DNA of 64,000 nt from Trichoderma breve (lineage: Eukaryota; Ascomycota; Sordariomycetes; Hypocreales; Hypocreaceae), in contig NC_079234.1 in assembly GCF_028502605.1 (NCBI RefSeq), positions 496,001 through 560,000 of the forward strand, given 5' to 3'. This document shows positions 12,024 to 23,975 of this stretch, piece after piece; position 1 is the first letter of the stretch; each line of letters opens with the position of its first letter. The position numbers were made by a program, and so were the translations under genes. Below the pieces are notes generated by a model that searched no databases, was not told the origin of the DNA, and saw only the letters and a program-made list of their open reading frames with translations.

Positions 12024-14132
12024 ATGGACGCTCCAGACCAAAGCAGCAACCCGTCCTCTGTTGGACTCGGCAGCGAGCCCGAAATAATCGAAAGCTACGA
12101 TGAACAAGTTCCAACTGCCAGCCATGCCCTCGCCGAGGAAAGCATCCAGACCGAGGTCGAAAACAAAGGCGCCAGCCAGATTGACCACGACGAGATCGAG
12201 GTGAAGAATATCGGCTGGAAAGAAAAGGCACAATGCGTCCCGCAGCCAGTGGTCGGCGGAATGAGAAACGAAGAGCTCTGGATCTTGATTAGACGCTTCA
12301 ACAAGCAGGTCTTTGAGGTCAAGAGCATCGACACCGTTCCGCTGGCTGACCTGGATATGAATGTTGCGGATGACGATGCCTTCTCTCCAGACAAGCTGCG
12401 CGCGCAGTTGGAGCGCTTATACATGACGGTGGTAGTATCTATCGTTTCTCTTTGGAAACACATTGTACGCCTCCGCTCGTGGAGAGAGACGAAGAGAACA
12501 GCAGCATTCTTGGCCGTGTACGGCTTTGCGTGGCTGTTTGACCTGCTGATACCGGCCATCATCATGTTTCTCATCGTCTTGATTGCCTATCCCCCCGCGA
12601 GGACAATCTGCTTTCCTCCAGCACCACCGTCCATCGTCGACTCAAAGACGGGAGGCGTACAGAAACCGCCTTCTGGTGTCCTTGCTTCTGATACATCCAT
12701 CACTGGTGCGCCGGAGAAACACGAAGGCGAGGGTGTTGAGCAAGAAGCACACAGTTTCGTCAACAGCATCGCGTCGGTATGTGCAGGCGTAAGATCCCGT
12801 GCCCCCTTTGCGGCGTCAATAAAAGAATTGTTGCTAACATCTTTCTTCTTCTTCTCTAGGTTGTCATAAGTACGAGCGCTGGGAAGCACCCGCAAGGTGA
12901 TCCATACGACGATAACACTGCCCCCGATCCAACAAACATAACATCGGACATTTCGGCCGCCAAGGACGCGACAGACGGAAAAGAAACCTCTGTAGAGCAT
13001 GACAGGACAAAGAAGCCCGTTTCCAACATCGTCTGGACCAAGACTGGGCCTGTCATGCACCTCATTTCGGAATTGGTCGATACTTGGGAGCGCTTTGGCA
13101 ATGCCCTCAGCCCGACACCACCGTTCCCCGTCGAGCAGCCGAGATTGACGCTGTCTGCCTGTCTTTTGCCTCCACTGTTTCTTTCCTTTTGGGTTTCTTC
13201 GTATATGCTGCTCAAGGGTCTTGGGTTTGGCGTTGGATTTGTCCTCTTTGGCGATCCAATCATCACACCAGCCCTGCAGTTTGCCAACAGGACATACCCG
13301 CGCTGGGAGAAATTCATTGAGCTGCGAAACACCATCTTACGAGGCATTCCAACCAATGCACAACTTGTAGTCACGCTGCTGCGCATCGGCGAGAAGAACA
13401 AGACGCCAATTCCTCCGCCTCCATCATCTGATGCGCCACCACCTCCCAAGATTGATCCTGAAGCTGCACAGCAGGTCGACAATCTAGGTACATGTACTTG
13501 GTTTGCGCACTCCTACTTTGTTAACTACATACTAACGAGTTTTAGGTGTCACCGAAGAGGAAGCGAGGGAAGCACTTCAACCTGATTTAGATCACGCATC
13601 AGACGTCAAAGACGACGGCCAGCAGCGAAAGCCTAAACGGTCACATCGGATCCTCAATATGCTCAAAGGCACCGCCAAGGGTGGCGTGCATACGGCTCTC
13701 GCTGCCGACAAAGCCAAAGCTGCTGCTGGCGCTTATCACGCACGAAATCGCCTTGGTGTCGTGAATAAACCTTCCGACGCTGATTCAATGTCGGGTCCAA
13801 TCTGTTTCCCTGCCCGGTGCCGTGGTAAAAAGGGCCATGCATACATCACGGCCACCGCCACGAGTCCCGCGTTGAGTTGGACCTCGGATATTGAGGACGT
13901 AAATCCAGCGTGGACAGTGGCTATTGAAGACATTGGCCAGCTGAAAAAAGTTGGAGGCTTGGGGTGGAAGACCAAAATTCTTGTTGGATGGGCTATGGAG
14001 AGAGAAGTTGTGGATGGATTGGTTGTGAGAACTAAAGACGGAACTGAGCATCACTTGACGGCCATCACAATGCGCGATGAGCTGTTTAACCGATTGATTG
14101 CGATGGGGCATCAAATGTGGGAAGCGTGTTGA
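12024..14132 (+). CDS. DUF3292-like membrane-associated protein
   Basis: Predicted 655-aa protein from exons 12024-12776, 12860-13487 and 13546-14132. The introns (83 and 58 nt) end in CTTCTCTAG and GTTTTAG, and all phases close. The N-terminus is acidic and disordered. A hydrophobic region at about 159-195 (AVYGFAWLFDLLIPAIIMFL) and another at about 347-385 (LLPPLFLSFWVSSYMLLKG) suggest two membrane segments or re-entrant hairpins. The C-terminal domain after the proline-rich linker (IPPPPSSDAPPPP) contains RILNMLKGTAKGGVHTALAA and a beta-rich stretch ending in a helix. Length and layout match a fungus-specific family I recall as DUF3292; its function is unknown. The C-terminal fold may be PH/GRAM-like, which is inference. 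The start was chosen at the first Met of the long exon. Confidence 0.75.
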
Positions 14133-14735
14133 CGCAATTATTTCTCTAATAGACAGTAAAATTTGTAATGATATTGTGCTTTAATAATACATTCCAGTTC
14201 GTGTTGTTATTAATTGGGACTCAACAACTCCAAAGTTCCAGAAAACCTGATCAAAACTGGATGTCCCAACCCTTGAAAAGCTGGACTGAAGCAACTTTGG
14301 CCGCACTTTGGCCGCACTTGGTACGCAAGTACCTTAGCATGGGCTCTCTAACAAGATGTTCGATTGGTTCGAGAGTCTTTTGGATCTGCCGTTCCCGTCT
14401 TTTCATGTGGACCCAGCCAAAGCTAATCGGAACGGACAGCTCCACTGCGGCAGCCGTGGTGAGAAAGTATGGCCGCACCTGTTTTTGGACATTATTTCCA
14501 ATTGGGTAGCTGAGTCTGATGAGAGGAGAGAGTTGCTGGGTGATGGGGATGAAGAGGTTGGCGAATTAGTAATTGGTGACGAGTTGCGTTGGAAACTTGT
14601 TGTCTTACTAGCATTTACGTGGTGTAGCTCTTTGTTATAAATGCAGGCTGTGGAACTGGTTTGTTTGCTCTAATCGGCACTTACAAATTACGCTTGATTA
14701 AAGACATCTTCAAATTTAACTTTAAGGAAGAAACA
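14133..14735. other. Spacer with epimerase promoter
   Basis: 3' region of the DUF3292-like gene and promoter of the downstream oxidoreductase. A short direct repeat ACTTTGGCCGC occurs twice near 14296-14320. No gene seen. Confidence 0.4.
14636..14642 (+). promoter_or_regulatory. TATA box of NAD(P)-epimerase-like gene
   Basis: TATAAAT lies about 95 nt upstream of the ATG at 14736. Confidence 0.4.
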
Positions 14736-15900
14736 ATGGCTCCGACAAAGGTACTCGTCACCGGCGCAACTGGCTACATGTAAGTCTAATCAAGTGATGC
14801 TCAATTGAAGAACTTCGGGCTAACACAGAACCAGCGGTGGCTCTATCCTCACTCGGCTCCTCAAATCAACCCATCCCGATATCAAAAATCTATCATATAC
14901 TGTGTTGGTGCGAAAACCTGAACATGCAGAGTATTTCAAGTCCATTGGCATGACGCCAGTCATGTTCGAGAATCTCGACCAGGTAGACCTTTTGAAGAAG
15001 GCGGCGTCCGAGCATGACATTGTCATCAACTCGGCCAGTGCGTTCAGAGCCCTGGGCGCGAGGGCGTTGATTGAGGGATTGGCAGAAAGAAGAAACAAGA
15101 CTGGCGAATCAGTTTGGTTTATTCACGTAAGTGACGATGACATGCTGTCCTAGTATGCCGTAAATACTGACTTATTGTTGTAGACATCTGGTACATCTAG
15201 TGTCGGCAATCGTCCTGTTAGCAAAATCTACACCGAAGAAGATGCCCCGTTCGAGTTCAACGACAAGACTCAAGATATTCACGCCTACGAACTGAAACGC
15301 GAAGCTCACGACTCGTATCCTCAGCGAGCATGTGATGTTGCCGTCGTTGCTGCAGGAGAAGAACTCAACGTGCCGACATACATCCTCATGGCGCCGACAA
15401 TCTACGGTATCGGCTCAGGTCCGTTCAACAAGCGTTCAGTTCAAGTTCCCTTCTTGTCCCGACGGGCTTTGAAGAAGGGCTACGCAGAGTACATTGGCGA
15501 GGGAGCTGGCGTGTGGGATCACATTCACATCGACGATACCACAAAGATTTACGAGCTACTATTGGAGAAACTCTTTGCAAAGGCAGACGTGCCTTTTGGA
15601 AGAAAAGGCATTTACTTTGGCGGTAGTGGACGCCACTCGTGGAAGCAGGTCGCAGAAGGCATCGCCAGGGCTGGCTTTGCGGTTGGCGTCTTGGAGGCCG
15701 AGCCGCGGGCGATTGCGCTGGAAGATTTGGCGAGAGATACGCCTGGTGCGGTTGAGCAGTACTTGGAACTAGGATTTGCATCGAGGTCTTGTACAAATGC
15801 GGAGTTGACGAGGGAAGTGTTGGGATGGAAGCCGGAGATTGGAGAGGAGGCGTGGGAGAAGGGCTTTGCGGAAGAGCTTGAGGCGGCTTTGGCGCAGTAA
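14736..15900 (+). CDS. NAD(P)-dependent epimerase/dehydratase-like oxidoreductase
   Basis: Predicted 350-aa extended-SDR or NmrA-like protein from exons 14736-14779, 14835-15126 and 15184-15900, all with GTAAGT donors. The Rossmann fingerprint VTGATGYIGG (Gly10, Gly13, Gly16) is split by intron 1 inside the Ile codon. The central part has MAPTIYGIGSGPFNKRSVQ and then DHIHIDDTTKIYELLLEKL, typical of extended SDRs acting on a nucleoside-diphosphate sugar or another small molecule. The classical YxxxK pair is not clear; Tyr-Glu-Leu-Lys (HAYELKREA) is the best candidate. It is probably cytosolic, with no signal peptide. The gene is convergent with the SDR gene at 15972-17000; the stops are 71 bp apart. 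The substrate is unknown. Confidence 0.85.
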
Positions 15901-15971
15901 ATATTAGATTTGACATTTAAGCTGAGCAAGTACAAGAAGCTATAAGAATTCTACATCTAGGAATTGACATC

Positions 15972-17000
15972 TTACTCTTCAACTCCAGCGACGGCAATGT
16001 ACTTCTCATACTCGGGCTTAAGCACAAACTTCCTCGCGTCGGTGCTTGCGCTCACATCCTTCCATTTCTGCAAGAGCTGAATCTCCTCCGTACGTCTTTT
16101 TGTCGCATAAACTAAGCTATCCGACCCCAAAACGACACGGACTGCCCAGGGCCGGCCCGCTGCAGGTCCTTCACGCTGAATAACTTGCACCATGGCGGAT
16201 GCCGCCTTGTCGGGGTCGCCGGGGATAACCCACGAGTGATCAGGCATGAACAGGTTGAGATACTCCCCAAAAATTCCCGCATAGGGCTCAGAAACGGGAG
16301 CCTCAGGGATAGCCACGTCGTTTGGATTCACTGCGGCGCCGGCGGCGTCTTCGCCCTCGCGAGGCTGAGCCAGACGAGTTGGAAAGCCACCAATGTCAAA
16401 TGCAACGCACTTGATGCCCATGTGAGATACTTCCTTATGCAGACTCTCGGCGAAGGAGCTCAATGCTGCCTTTGTCATGCAGTAGTGACCCAGGAAGGGG
16501 AGTGCTCCCCAGGCACAGCCGGAGGAAGTAAATGAGATGATGCCGTGGCCTTGGGCGCGGAAGAAGGGTAGGATGGCTTGAGACATGTGCAACTGGCCGA
16601 AGACGTTGACTTGGAACATGGTGTTGATGTAGTCGTCGCTATTCAGAAGTTGTGATTAGAACTACCTATCGTGGGTCTGACGTTGTAGAGAAAGGAGTAT
16701 AAGCAATACTTACTCGGCATCTTCAATAGTCTTCATAGCAGACATGCCAGCATTGTTGATCAAAACATCAATGTGTCCGAAAATCTCCCACGCCTTCTTC
16801 ACCTGCGCTTCCACGACGGACTTCCCAGCTGCAACATCGAGTTCCAGAAGAGCCACGTTTTCGGACTTGAGGTGACCGAGTTTCTTTTCCACACTTCTGC
16901 CAGAGGCGATGACTTTGTCGCCGCGGGAGATGATGTGGTTGACCAAGGAGGCACCGATGCCAGAGGTGGTACCGGTGACGAGGAAGACTGTTTGAGGCAT
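15972..17000 (-). CDS. Classical short-chain dehydrogenase/reductase
   Basis: Predicted 317-aa NAD(P)-dependent SDR from exons 17000-16714 and 16638-15972 (intron 16713-16639, GTAAGT donor, acceptor TGAATAG). The cofactor motif TGTTSGIG is at residues 9-16 and NNAG at 82-85. The catalytic Ser135, Tyr148 and Lys152 sit in the S-x12-Y-x3-K arrangement (SGCAWG then GHYCMTK). The C-terminal extension (about residues 170-317) is longer than in minimal SDRs and resembles the fungal retinol-dehydrogenase or oxidoreductase subgroup. All catalytic residues are present, so it is likely active; the substrate is unknown. It lies tail-to-tail with the epimerase-like gene. Confidence 0.9.
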
Positions 17001-18561
17001 TATTCTTGTTGAAGTGGGAGTTTTATATGTGGAATATGGGATTGAGATGGTTCTTGAGTGGATTGTGCTACTCGTTTGGGGGTATTATGAAAGATGAGAC
17101 TACGGGAGATGGAAGCATTTTATGGTCTTGATATCCTTACTATTCTACATGATTATTCTACAGAGATACTATTCTACATGATATGAACCTCGGAGTTGCT
17201 GTTGATGTCAACGTTATGTTCCCGGTATCTCCAATTCTGCCATCATGGATCACGGACGATTAGTCCGTAGAGTTGAGGATTTAGCGTAGCACTGTGAAGG
17301 AAATGTCAAGTGTGGAGTCGTAACATCCAATACTTTTGGTCCGCGGACGAAGGACGATCTGTCCGAACGCATTGAAAACCAGCCTCTTTCAATCTAAATT
17401 GGTAATTAGTTCGTAGATCATCAATGTGTTAATGCCGATTGGTCAATTAATGGGGTTGCACAGAAGGATTGGTTACATACACCAAAGAAAATTGCCGACG
17501 AAGGGGGGTCTACTTCGTGTAAATATCTCGGTGGTCTAGGTGCTTGTTTCACGGAGATGCGGATTTTACGGATGTAAAAACACTTTACTGGTAATTTCTG
17601 ACAGAATGAGAAATAGGAGAGACTGATGTGATGGTCGTGTTGTGAATTGGGAATACGACGAGCTCCGAAATCTCGTCCGTTGAGATGGGGGTCAAGCACG
17701 TATGCATGAATATGGACGGACTTGTCTACACGGGCACTCATCAAAGAAGACCATTCGGTCAATTCAATTGAAACACGAATTTGTGTAATGAAATGTTAAT
17801 ATATACCATTTTTGTGAAACCGCTGACACTCTACCTCGTCCTCTATGTCTGTCTATGGAGGTTCACATAGTGACATCTCTGTAGACACCGTGATCGGCGC
17901 ATCTAGTACGCGCCATTGCCGCAGTAATCGACAGACAGCTGCCAGTTTCATCATCCCGAAAAGCTACTTATATATAGTCATCATGAACTAAACTAGCTAT
18001 GACTGTGATGTTCCTCTTATCATCTAGATCTGCGCCGTTTGGTGTCTCTGCATGACGTCTGACCACCCGTGAATTGAGGGATGATGTCATCGCACTCTGT
18101 GAAACTGTATTGAATTATCGTGCCGTTGGACAGACGAAAACAAACATTGAACACAACCTGACGGAACATTTCAAGCTTATTAGGGTTACAGCTATGGTTC
18201 TACGATTTTTCAATAATTTGTTTTATATACATGCACAGCTATCGAATAGAAAGCACCAGCTCAATTCCCCAAGGCACAGAGTTCTGACTGTTGGCGGGCA
18301 GTAATACGGCGCCATCATTTGTCCCGGCTTGGCAACGACAACAAACAAATCCCATCTGAGACAGAGAGAAAAACAAAATAGACCTCATCGTTATACAAAA
18401 TCGCCTCGGTTTCCGGGAAGCATCGGCTGTAGTTTCATCAAAAAGCCGCGCAAAGTCTATTCTCCAACCCCGCGCGCCCTATAAATAACATGAACAAGCT
18501 CAGCTTCCGGAGATCCCCAAATGTCGAACTTCGACTTCATCGCCACTAGCAGCCCGGCATT
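17001..18561. other. 1.5-kb spacer between divergent genes
   Basis: Shared upstream region of the SDR gene (minus) and the metallo-beta-lactamase-fold gene (plus). It contains repeated ATTCTACATGAT words near 17140-17185 and a short ACGGAC/GTCCGT inverted repeat near 17251-17267. Only short frames are present. Confidence 0.4.
17021..17030 (-). promoter_or_regulatory. TATA-like motif upstream of SDR gene
   Basis: ACATATAAAA on the minus strand, about 20 nt before the ATG at 17000. It is close to the start codon, so it may not be the functional element. Confidence 0.25.
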
Positions 18562-19491
18562 ATGGATTTCACTCCAGAGCCTTATGAGGAGGCCGTTTCC
18601 TCCTCGTGGTTGATATGCAACACTTGTGGCACGCAATTTCCGACTGCCGACCGCAATGCTGTCAAGACGTGCTATGTCTGTGATGATCCTCGCCAGTATG
18701 TCCCTCCTACGGGTCAGTCCTTCACCACTATGGCCGATATTCGCGCCTCGGGACATGTGAATGAGTTTGAACCCTACAAGCATGACGACCGAGTCACTTC
18801 CATTCACACGGTGCCGCGCTTTGCAATTGGGCAGCGGGCCATCTTGATCCGCACTCCGCAAGGCAACATCCTCTGGGACTGTATCTCGTATCTAGACACA
18901 GAGACGATTGATAAGATCAAGAAGCTTGGGGGACTCAAGGCCATTGTTATCAGTCACCCTCACTTCTACAGCACGCATATCCAGTGGGCGAGAGCGTTTC
19001 AATGTCCTGTATATACTTCATCCGAAGACTTGCGCTGGACGACTACACCGTCAGCTCACCGCAAGCCCCTCACCGAAATCGAAACGGACATTCTACCTGG
19101 AGTCAAGGCTATCAAGCTGGGCGGACATTTCCCGGGGTCCATGGTGCTACTATTTGATGGGCGGCTCTTCACTGCAGACACGTTGATGGCGACACCGGCA
19201 GGTATTGGGAAATGGGAAGTAGACGCCCTAGGAGAGAAGCGAGAGAAGCCGCCTGGCTTGAACTCATTTTCATTCCTATGGAGTTTCCCGAACAGCATCC
19301 CTCTGCCCGCGGATGAGATACACAGAATGTGGGGCATTCTGAAGGCATACGAGTTTAGATCAACGCATGGCATATTGGTAGGGATGGATATCGAGGATGA
19401 TAAGGTCAAGTCAAGGGTGCTAGATAGCATGAAGATCCAGACAAGGGCCATGGGTAATGCAACCCACGCACTGCTGGATGAGACGCTGTAA
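18562..19491 (+). CDS. Metallo-beta-lactamase-fold protein with N-terminal zinc ribbon
   Basis: Intronless 309-aa protein. Cys19, Cys22, Cys37 and Cys40 (CNTC and CYVC) form a likely zinc ribbon ahead of an MBL fold. The metal motif reads HPHFYSTH rather than the canonical HxHxDH. The later ligands His (GGHFPGS) and Asp (FTADTL) are present. The hydrolytic function is therefore plausible but the metal site is altered. It has no signal peptide and is probably cytosolic. Fungal homologues are annotated only as MBL-domain proteins; related families include glyoxalase II and other thioester or phosphodiester hydrolases. The start at 18562 leaves only a short acidic N-tail before the ribbon. Confidence 0.85.
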   Translation: MDFTPEPYEEAVSSSWLICNTCGTQFPTADRNAVKTCYVCDDPRQYVPPTGQSFTTMADIRASGHVNEFEPYKHDDRVTSIHTVPRFAIGQRAILIRTPQGNILWDCISYLDTETIDKIKKLGGLKAIVISHPHFYSTHIQWARAFQCPVYTSSEDLRWTTTPSAHRKPLTEIETDILPGVKAIKLGGHFPGSMVLLFDGRLFTADTLMATPAGIGKWEVDALGEKREKPPGLNSFSFLWSFPNSIPLPADEIHRMWGILKAYEFRSTHGILVGMDIEDDKVKSRVLDSMKIQTRAMGNATHALLDETL

Positions 19492-19984
19492 TGGACGAGC
19501 ACGCGATGGGCTGACCAGCGTGACCTTTTTTATATGATAGCATATGCACTGTAACATGGCATCAATGTATGATCGTCTGACTAGGCACCGCGGAATGATA
19601 TTTTGTGTCATTTTAGTATTGTATTTGTAAAATGGTTTGTGCTTTGATGCATAGTATACATGTAAATTGACATGGGCATCAATCTGTGTTGCGTTACACA
19701 TTACATGTAAATGAGGACAGGGTATCTTGAGAAAATAAAATAAAAAAGAAGAAGAAGATAAAGCAAAATGGAAAATTTGCCGTGAGACAATGAGATGAGA
19801 TGAAATGAAATGAAATGTAAAACCCAAAGCGCTTCGCCGAAATTTTGTGTCCAGTCCAAGAAAAACGCCTTTCTGAAAAAGTATACCCATCATATCGTCC
19901 TCATCTACCGCGCTTCATTCGAAGACATAACAATTGCGGGTGGTAGTAGTTTGTAAGAGTGTCAGGTCGTATCAGGCCAAGGAT
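19492..19984. other. Convergent 3' spacer
   Basis: 3' regions of two convergent genes. It holds a GAAATG-type simple repeat (19791-19817) and AT-rich sequence. No gene. Confidence 0.4.
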
Positions 19985-20560
19985 TTAATGCCTGGGCTGT
20001 CGGAGACAGCGATTGAGCATCTCCCAGCCCTCGTCGGGCAGATCGACGACAGAGTCGTTTAGCGTATCGAGAATAAATGGATTTGCTGTATTTTGTCATG
20101 TCAGCACTTCCGTCTTTCTTTGCGTCAGCGGGTCTTTTAAGGGCAAAAGCTTACGCATAAGAGAGAGGGCCATGTCTCCCGCTCCAACGGCCATATCCAT
20201 TCTGGCTGAGGTGTAGCATCCATATCGCTCTTGGAGCTCCAACATGGTCTTCCACAGCTCCTTGGTCGCATCAGGGCTCATGCCGCCGCAGCTCAGTACG
20301 GAGCATGTGCTTCCCTGGCGACTGCGCTCATACTGGGGGGTGGAAGGGCGGCGCTCAGACATTGTGTGGACTGAATGCATAATTGAGGGTGCAACAGAGG
20401 CAGATGAAGATACCACAGAAGAGTTGCTAGCGGTAACGGTGGTGGCGGCGGTGGTGATGCTGTTGATGTGGATGATAGAGTTGAGCTGGCCGATTTCAAG
20501 GTCGTCGCTTATAGAGGACCACTGAGAGCTGATTGATGAAGAAGAAGAGCAGCGGCGCAT
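19985..20560 (-). CDS. Small serine-rich hypothetical protein
   Basis: Unrecognised 168-aa protein from exons 20560-20155 and 20085-19985 (intron 20154-20086, donor GTAAGC, acceptor ATACAG). The N-terminal two thirds are Ser/Thr-rich and disordered (MRRCSSSSSISSQWSSISDD; SSVVSSSASVAPS). The C-terminal part looks folded and mostly helical (ELWKTMLELQERYGCYTSAR and GWEMLNRCLRQP). The start at 20560 was preferred over an in-frame Met at 20689 because the extra segment looks like leader sequence. No domain can be named. It is isolated upstream of a 3.4-kb gap. Confidence 0.55.
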
Positions 20561-23500
20561 TGTATGCCGGAGATGGCGGATCGGATCAGCGGGCTCTTTG
20601 TTGTTTCCGGGGGCGTGCGAGCAGCAATTGTGGTTATTGTTTTGGCTCACGCGCACACACAAAGGGAGGACTCTGAAGCTTTCACGCAACAGCAGGATGG
20701 AGCAGATTATAAGTCAAAGAGACTACAGGACAAAGAGAGATTGTTCTACAGTCAGACCACTTTTTCTCAACGAGCAGAGCAGAGTAGCAGCGAGAAAGAG
20801 GAGGTGAGAGGGGGACTGGCGCTCGACTTATACGCAGACGTCGCCTCGTGCCAAAAAGGGCGCCAAGTTGCACCAAGCAGATGCATGACAAGCTCGGCAA
20901 GACGCCCGATTTCCTTTCCCTGCTTGCCTGACGTCGATCCAGAGCGTGTCTCAGTTCACCAGGAGGGAGTGGGTCACGTTAAGTCGATGCCGAAGCTGGG
21001 CTTGAAGCTTGAATACGTGGCTGGCAGTCATGCTACCTCAGATTTGGAAACGGGTAATCCGCCATGGAGCTTGTAGCCGCTGAGTAGCAGCATGTACCCT
21101 CTCTGCTGTCTCCGTTTTGTTTTCTACTTTGTTGGCAGAAATTTTGAATTTGCCAAATTCTAAAAAAAGGAGTCATCCATCGCCAGGGATGAGATAAAAG
21201 GGAAAAGAAAACTCTGCAAACTGGAGAATGGCTTTGTTCAATTCCCACCGCACTTGACTATTTGCGTCGTTCACGTTCCTGTGCCCCTTGACTAGCATCG
21301 CAAGCCATCAAGGCACACACACGAGCTGCACGCTGAGGATTTCTGCATCTTATTTGGCCTGCCCTTTTCCGGGATCCCTGGACCCCCCGTCTTGTTTCGT
21401 ACGGCCGCATTACAAACCTCGCCCAGAGCGGCAAGGACTACGCCAACAGAAGGAAAAAGCCAGAAGAAGGCGAAGAAGATGGCAAAGAGAATGAATAGAA
21501 GAAAAAAAAATTGATAAAAAAACGGGTTGGTGTCGTCAACGAAGTCGCGATTGGCTCGGTGTCCAGGGATTTTAATTACGGCACGGAAATGCGTGACTAG
21601 CATCGAGTCACCAGTGCCCAACCAAGCTCACTAGACAGGGTTCGACTCATTCGAAAGATGCATGCGCCAGATGTGACGCTCCAAGTGCCGGCCAGGCGGC
21701 ATTTGCTGGATCCATGGATATACCGGCTGGATCGAGAATCGTGAAGCCGTAAAGCCCGTGAAGAAGAAGAAAGAAGAAGCGGTCGACTTTGATGGGGCCA
21801 CCACACCATCACGACCAGCATCCAGAGTCATCTACAATTCCAGAGTATCCAGAATTTTCCATCCACAGTCTGTCGACATTGTCGTAAGGATGAGGCGAGA
21901 GAATGCCAGTGGGTGCGGCCGGCGTCACACGGGCGACCGGGGTGACCTCGCAGACCGAAGCACACGCAAAGAGTTGACGCTTTTCTCCGTCTCCTTCATA
22001 TCTTTTTGGTGTTTTGCCCTCCTTCTTTTTCGTCCCTCTCGTCATGCACGAGTCGTACATCGTGCGTGATCCGGCATTGCTATGAGAGAAAATTCTGCGT
22101 TTCACACTCCGTAACCAGGGGAGGGCAATCATACCACACCCCCATGAGCGCGAAAAAAAGAAAAGTCTGCTTCCCGTATCAACCGGCCGGGCGCGGGCGC
22201 GGATACGGCATGACTCTAGTGATTCACGATGGACTCGTCTTGTCGCGGATGGTTGTCACAATAGATCGGTCATGTTGATGCCTACGGCCGATAGCTGCAT
22301 GTATTTGTCTCATCACATAGTCCTTCACACCCTACTTTGCACATCCAAGGGCGGATTGAATTACTAATTCTCACCCGCTCCTCGTCGTATCTATGGCTGC
22401 CTTGGTTCGGGGAATGGCGGCGATGATGCGAGTATAGCCGACTAAAGACAGTTGCTCTCGATCCGTCCAGTCCTTTGACAGAGACCCGAGACACAGGAGG
22501 TTCGTAGCATTAAGCGACAAAGGGAGCACTAACACGAACAAGCATGAATAACCGGAGCGGGGGAAGAAAGGAAACAGGTCACCGCGGCGCTGATCTTTTG
22601 CCGTTTGGAATCTACTGGATTGCCTTGTAAGGAAGCTATTCAGATGCAAATGCAGCCGGCCTCGGAGATGCAAATGCTTAGCTAAAACGGCATGCATTTT
22701 GCTAAACGGCATCTTCGATTTTACCAAAGCACATGTAAACACATGCTAAACAAGTAAACGAAAAGCTGAGCTGAGCTGAGCGCAGAACAAGCTTTGGAGC
22801 GAGGTGAAGCTTGTGCTCTGAGCCCCGTTTGCCGCTTTGCCCTAGGCAAGGGAAGAATCATGTGAGAGCCCGGATGCACGCGGGAGGGGCCTTGGTTGGA
22901 GCGGATTGTGGATTTTGAGCCTGGTTTACTTGGGAGCCTAAATCACAACCGCGTCCATGATTCTCCAGTTTTGTTAGCTTCATGGTATGTTGTTTTCTCC
23001 AGCTGATGCTGTTGTGGCTGCTGCTAAGCCATTGAAAAGTCCACAAGTAATGAGGAAACAGCTGTTTGACACGTATCAAGGAGGGCAATGCTAAATAGTT
23101 TAATGCATCATATTCCTCCGCCCGGCTTCAGCCCTGACCAGGGGGGGCTTTACCGTATACTCGTAAAAAAACAGCCAGGGTGGGGGCACGTTTGTTTGGC
23201 AAGACGTTTGAGTTGAGGGCTTCTTGCATAGGAGTCACTACGTAACCAATCGCCCTGCAATTCGAAGCACACGGCCATCCCGATTTTCTGGATCGGGAGG
23301 GCATCCGATCGAGCCGCCTCGACCAATTCAAATTCAAATTGGCATTTGATTTCCTTGAACCCTGAAATTCGAAGGGCCCATTCATTTGCGGTCTAGGGCG
23401 AGAGGGCTGATCTGATGCTCGTCTACCGCAAGCCACGCCCGACCCTTCCGTAGCCGAACGACGAATGGGATTCACACTTTGTGGTAACGTGATGCCAAAC

Positions 23501-23975
23501 GTTGACGTTTTCTCTTCTTAATGGGGGCAACACGTGCGCAAGGCGTTGCTCTTGGCGAGGGCTTCACCTGGTTGCTGGGACACGTAGATTGTGGTGGCTC
23601 AATCCCATCAGCTCGACGTGTCTGTCTGTCTGTCTGTCTTGATAGGGCCTGCAATTGCAGCTGCAGCTGCTTACTTGGCTAATATATGCACGTGTAAGCA
23701 TATCACAGTTGAAGGATTCGATAATATGATGAAGCTGAAAAAAAGTGCAATTCAATTCGTCTATTTCTGCATGAGGAATCCCCCAGTAAGCCGCGATAAA
23801 GAAACAAAACACAAAGAAAAAGAAGTGACTTCTATCTACTTGCATCTACCTCCTGGTCCCCTAAATCGCCCCAAATCAACACTTCGCCACCCTGGGCCAT
23901 TTTATCCCAATTATTCAGCAGGTAGGGCTGAGTAAAGTAACCAAGCCCATCAGCTCAGCTTACTTGACCATTACT
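20561..23975. other. 3.4-kb gene-poor spacer
   Basis: Many short frames but no splice-compatible gene. It includes CT-rich and GA-rich tracts, a GCTGA repeat near 22766-22782 and a TCTG tetranucleotide repeat at 23621-23639. It may hold the long leader of the small gene at 19985-20560. Confidence 0.4.
23621..23639. repeat. TCTG tetranucleotide repeat
   Basis: Nearly five tandem TCTG units; a simple microsatellite in a spacer. Confidence 0.7.

Noticed and set aside
20564..21076. 170-codon plus-strand frame
   Set aside because: It lies antisense to the leader of the small serine-rich gene. No domain-like pattern or intron signals.
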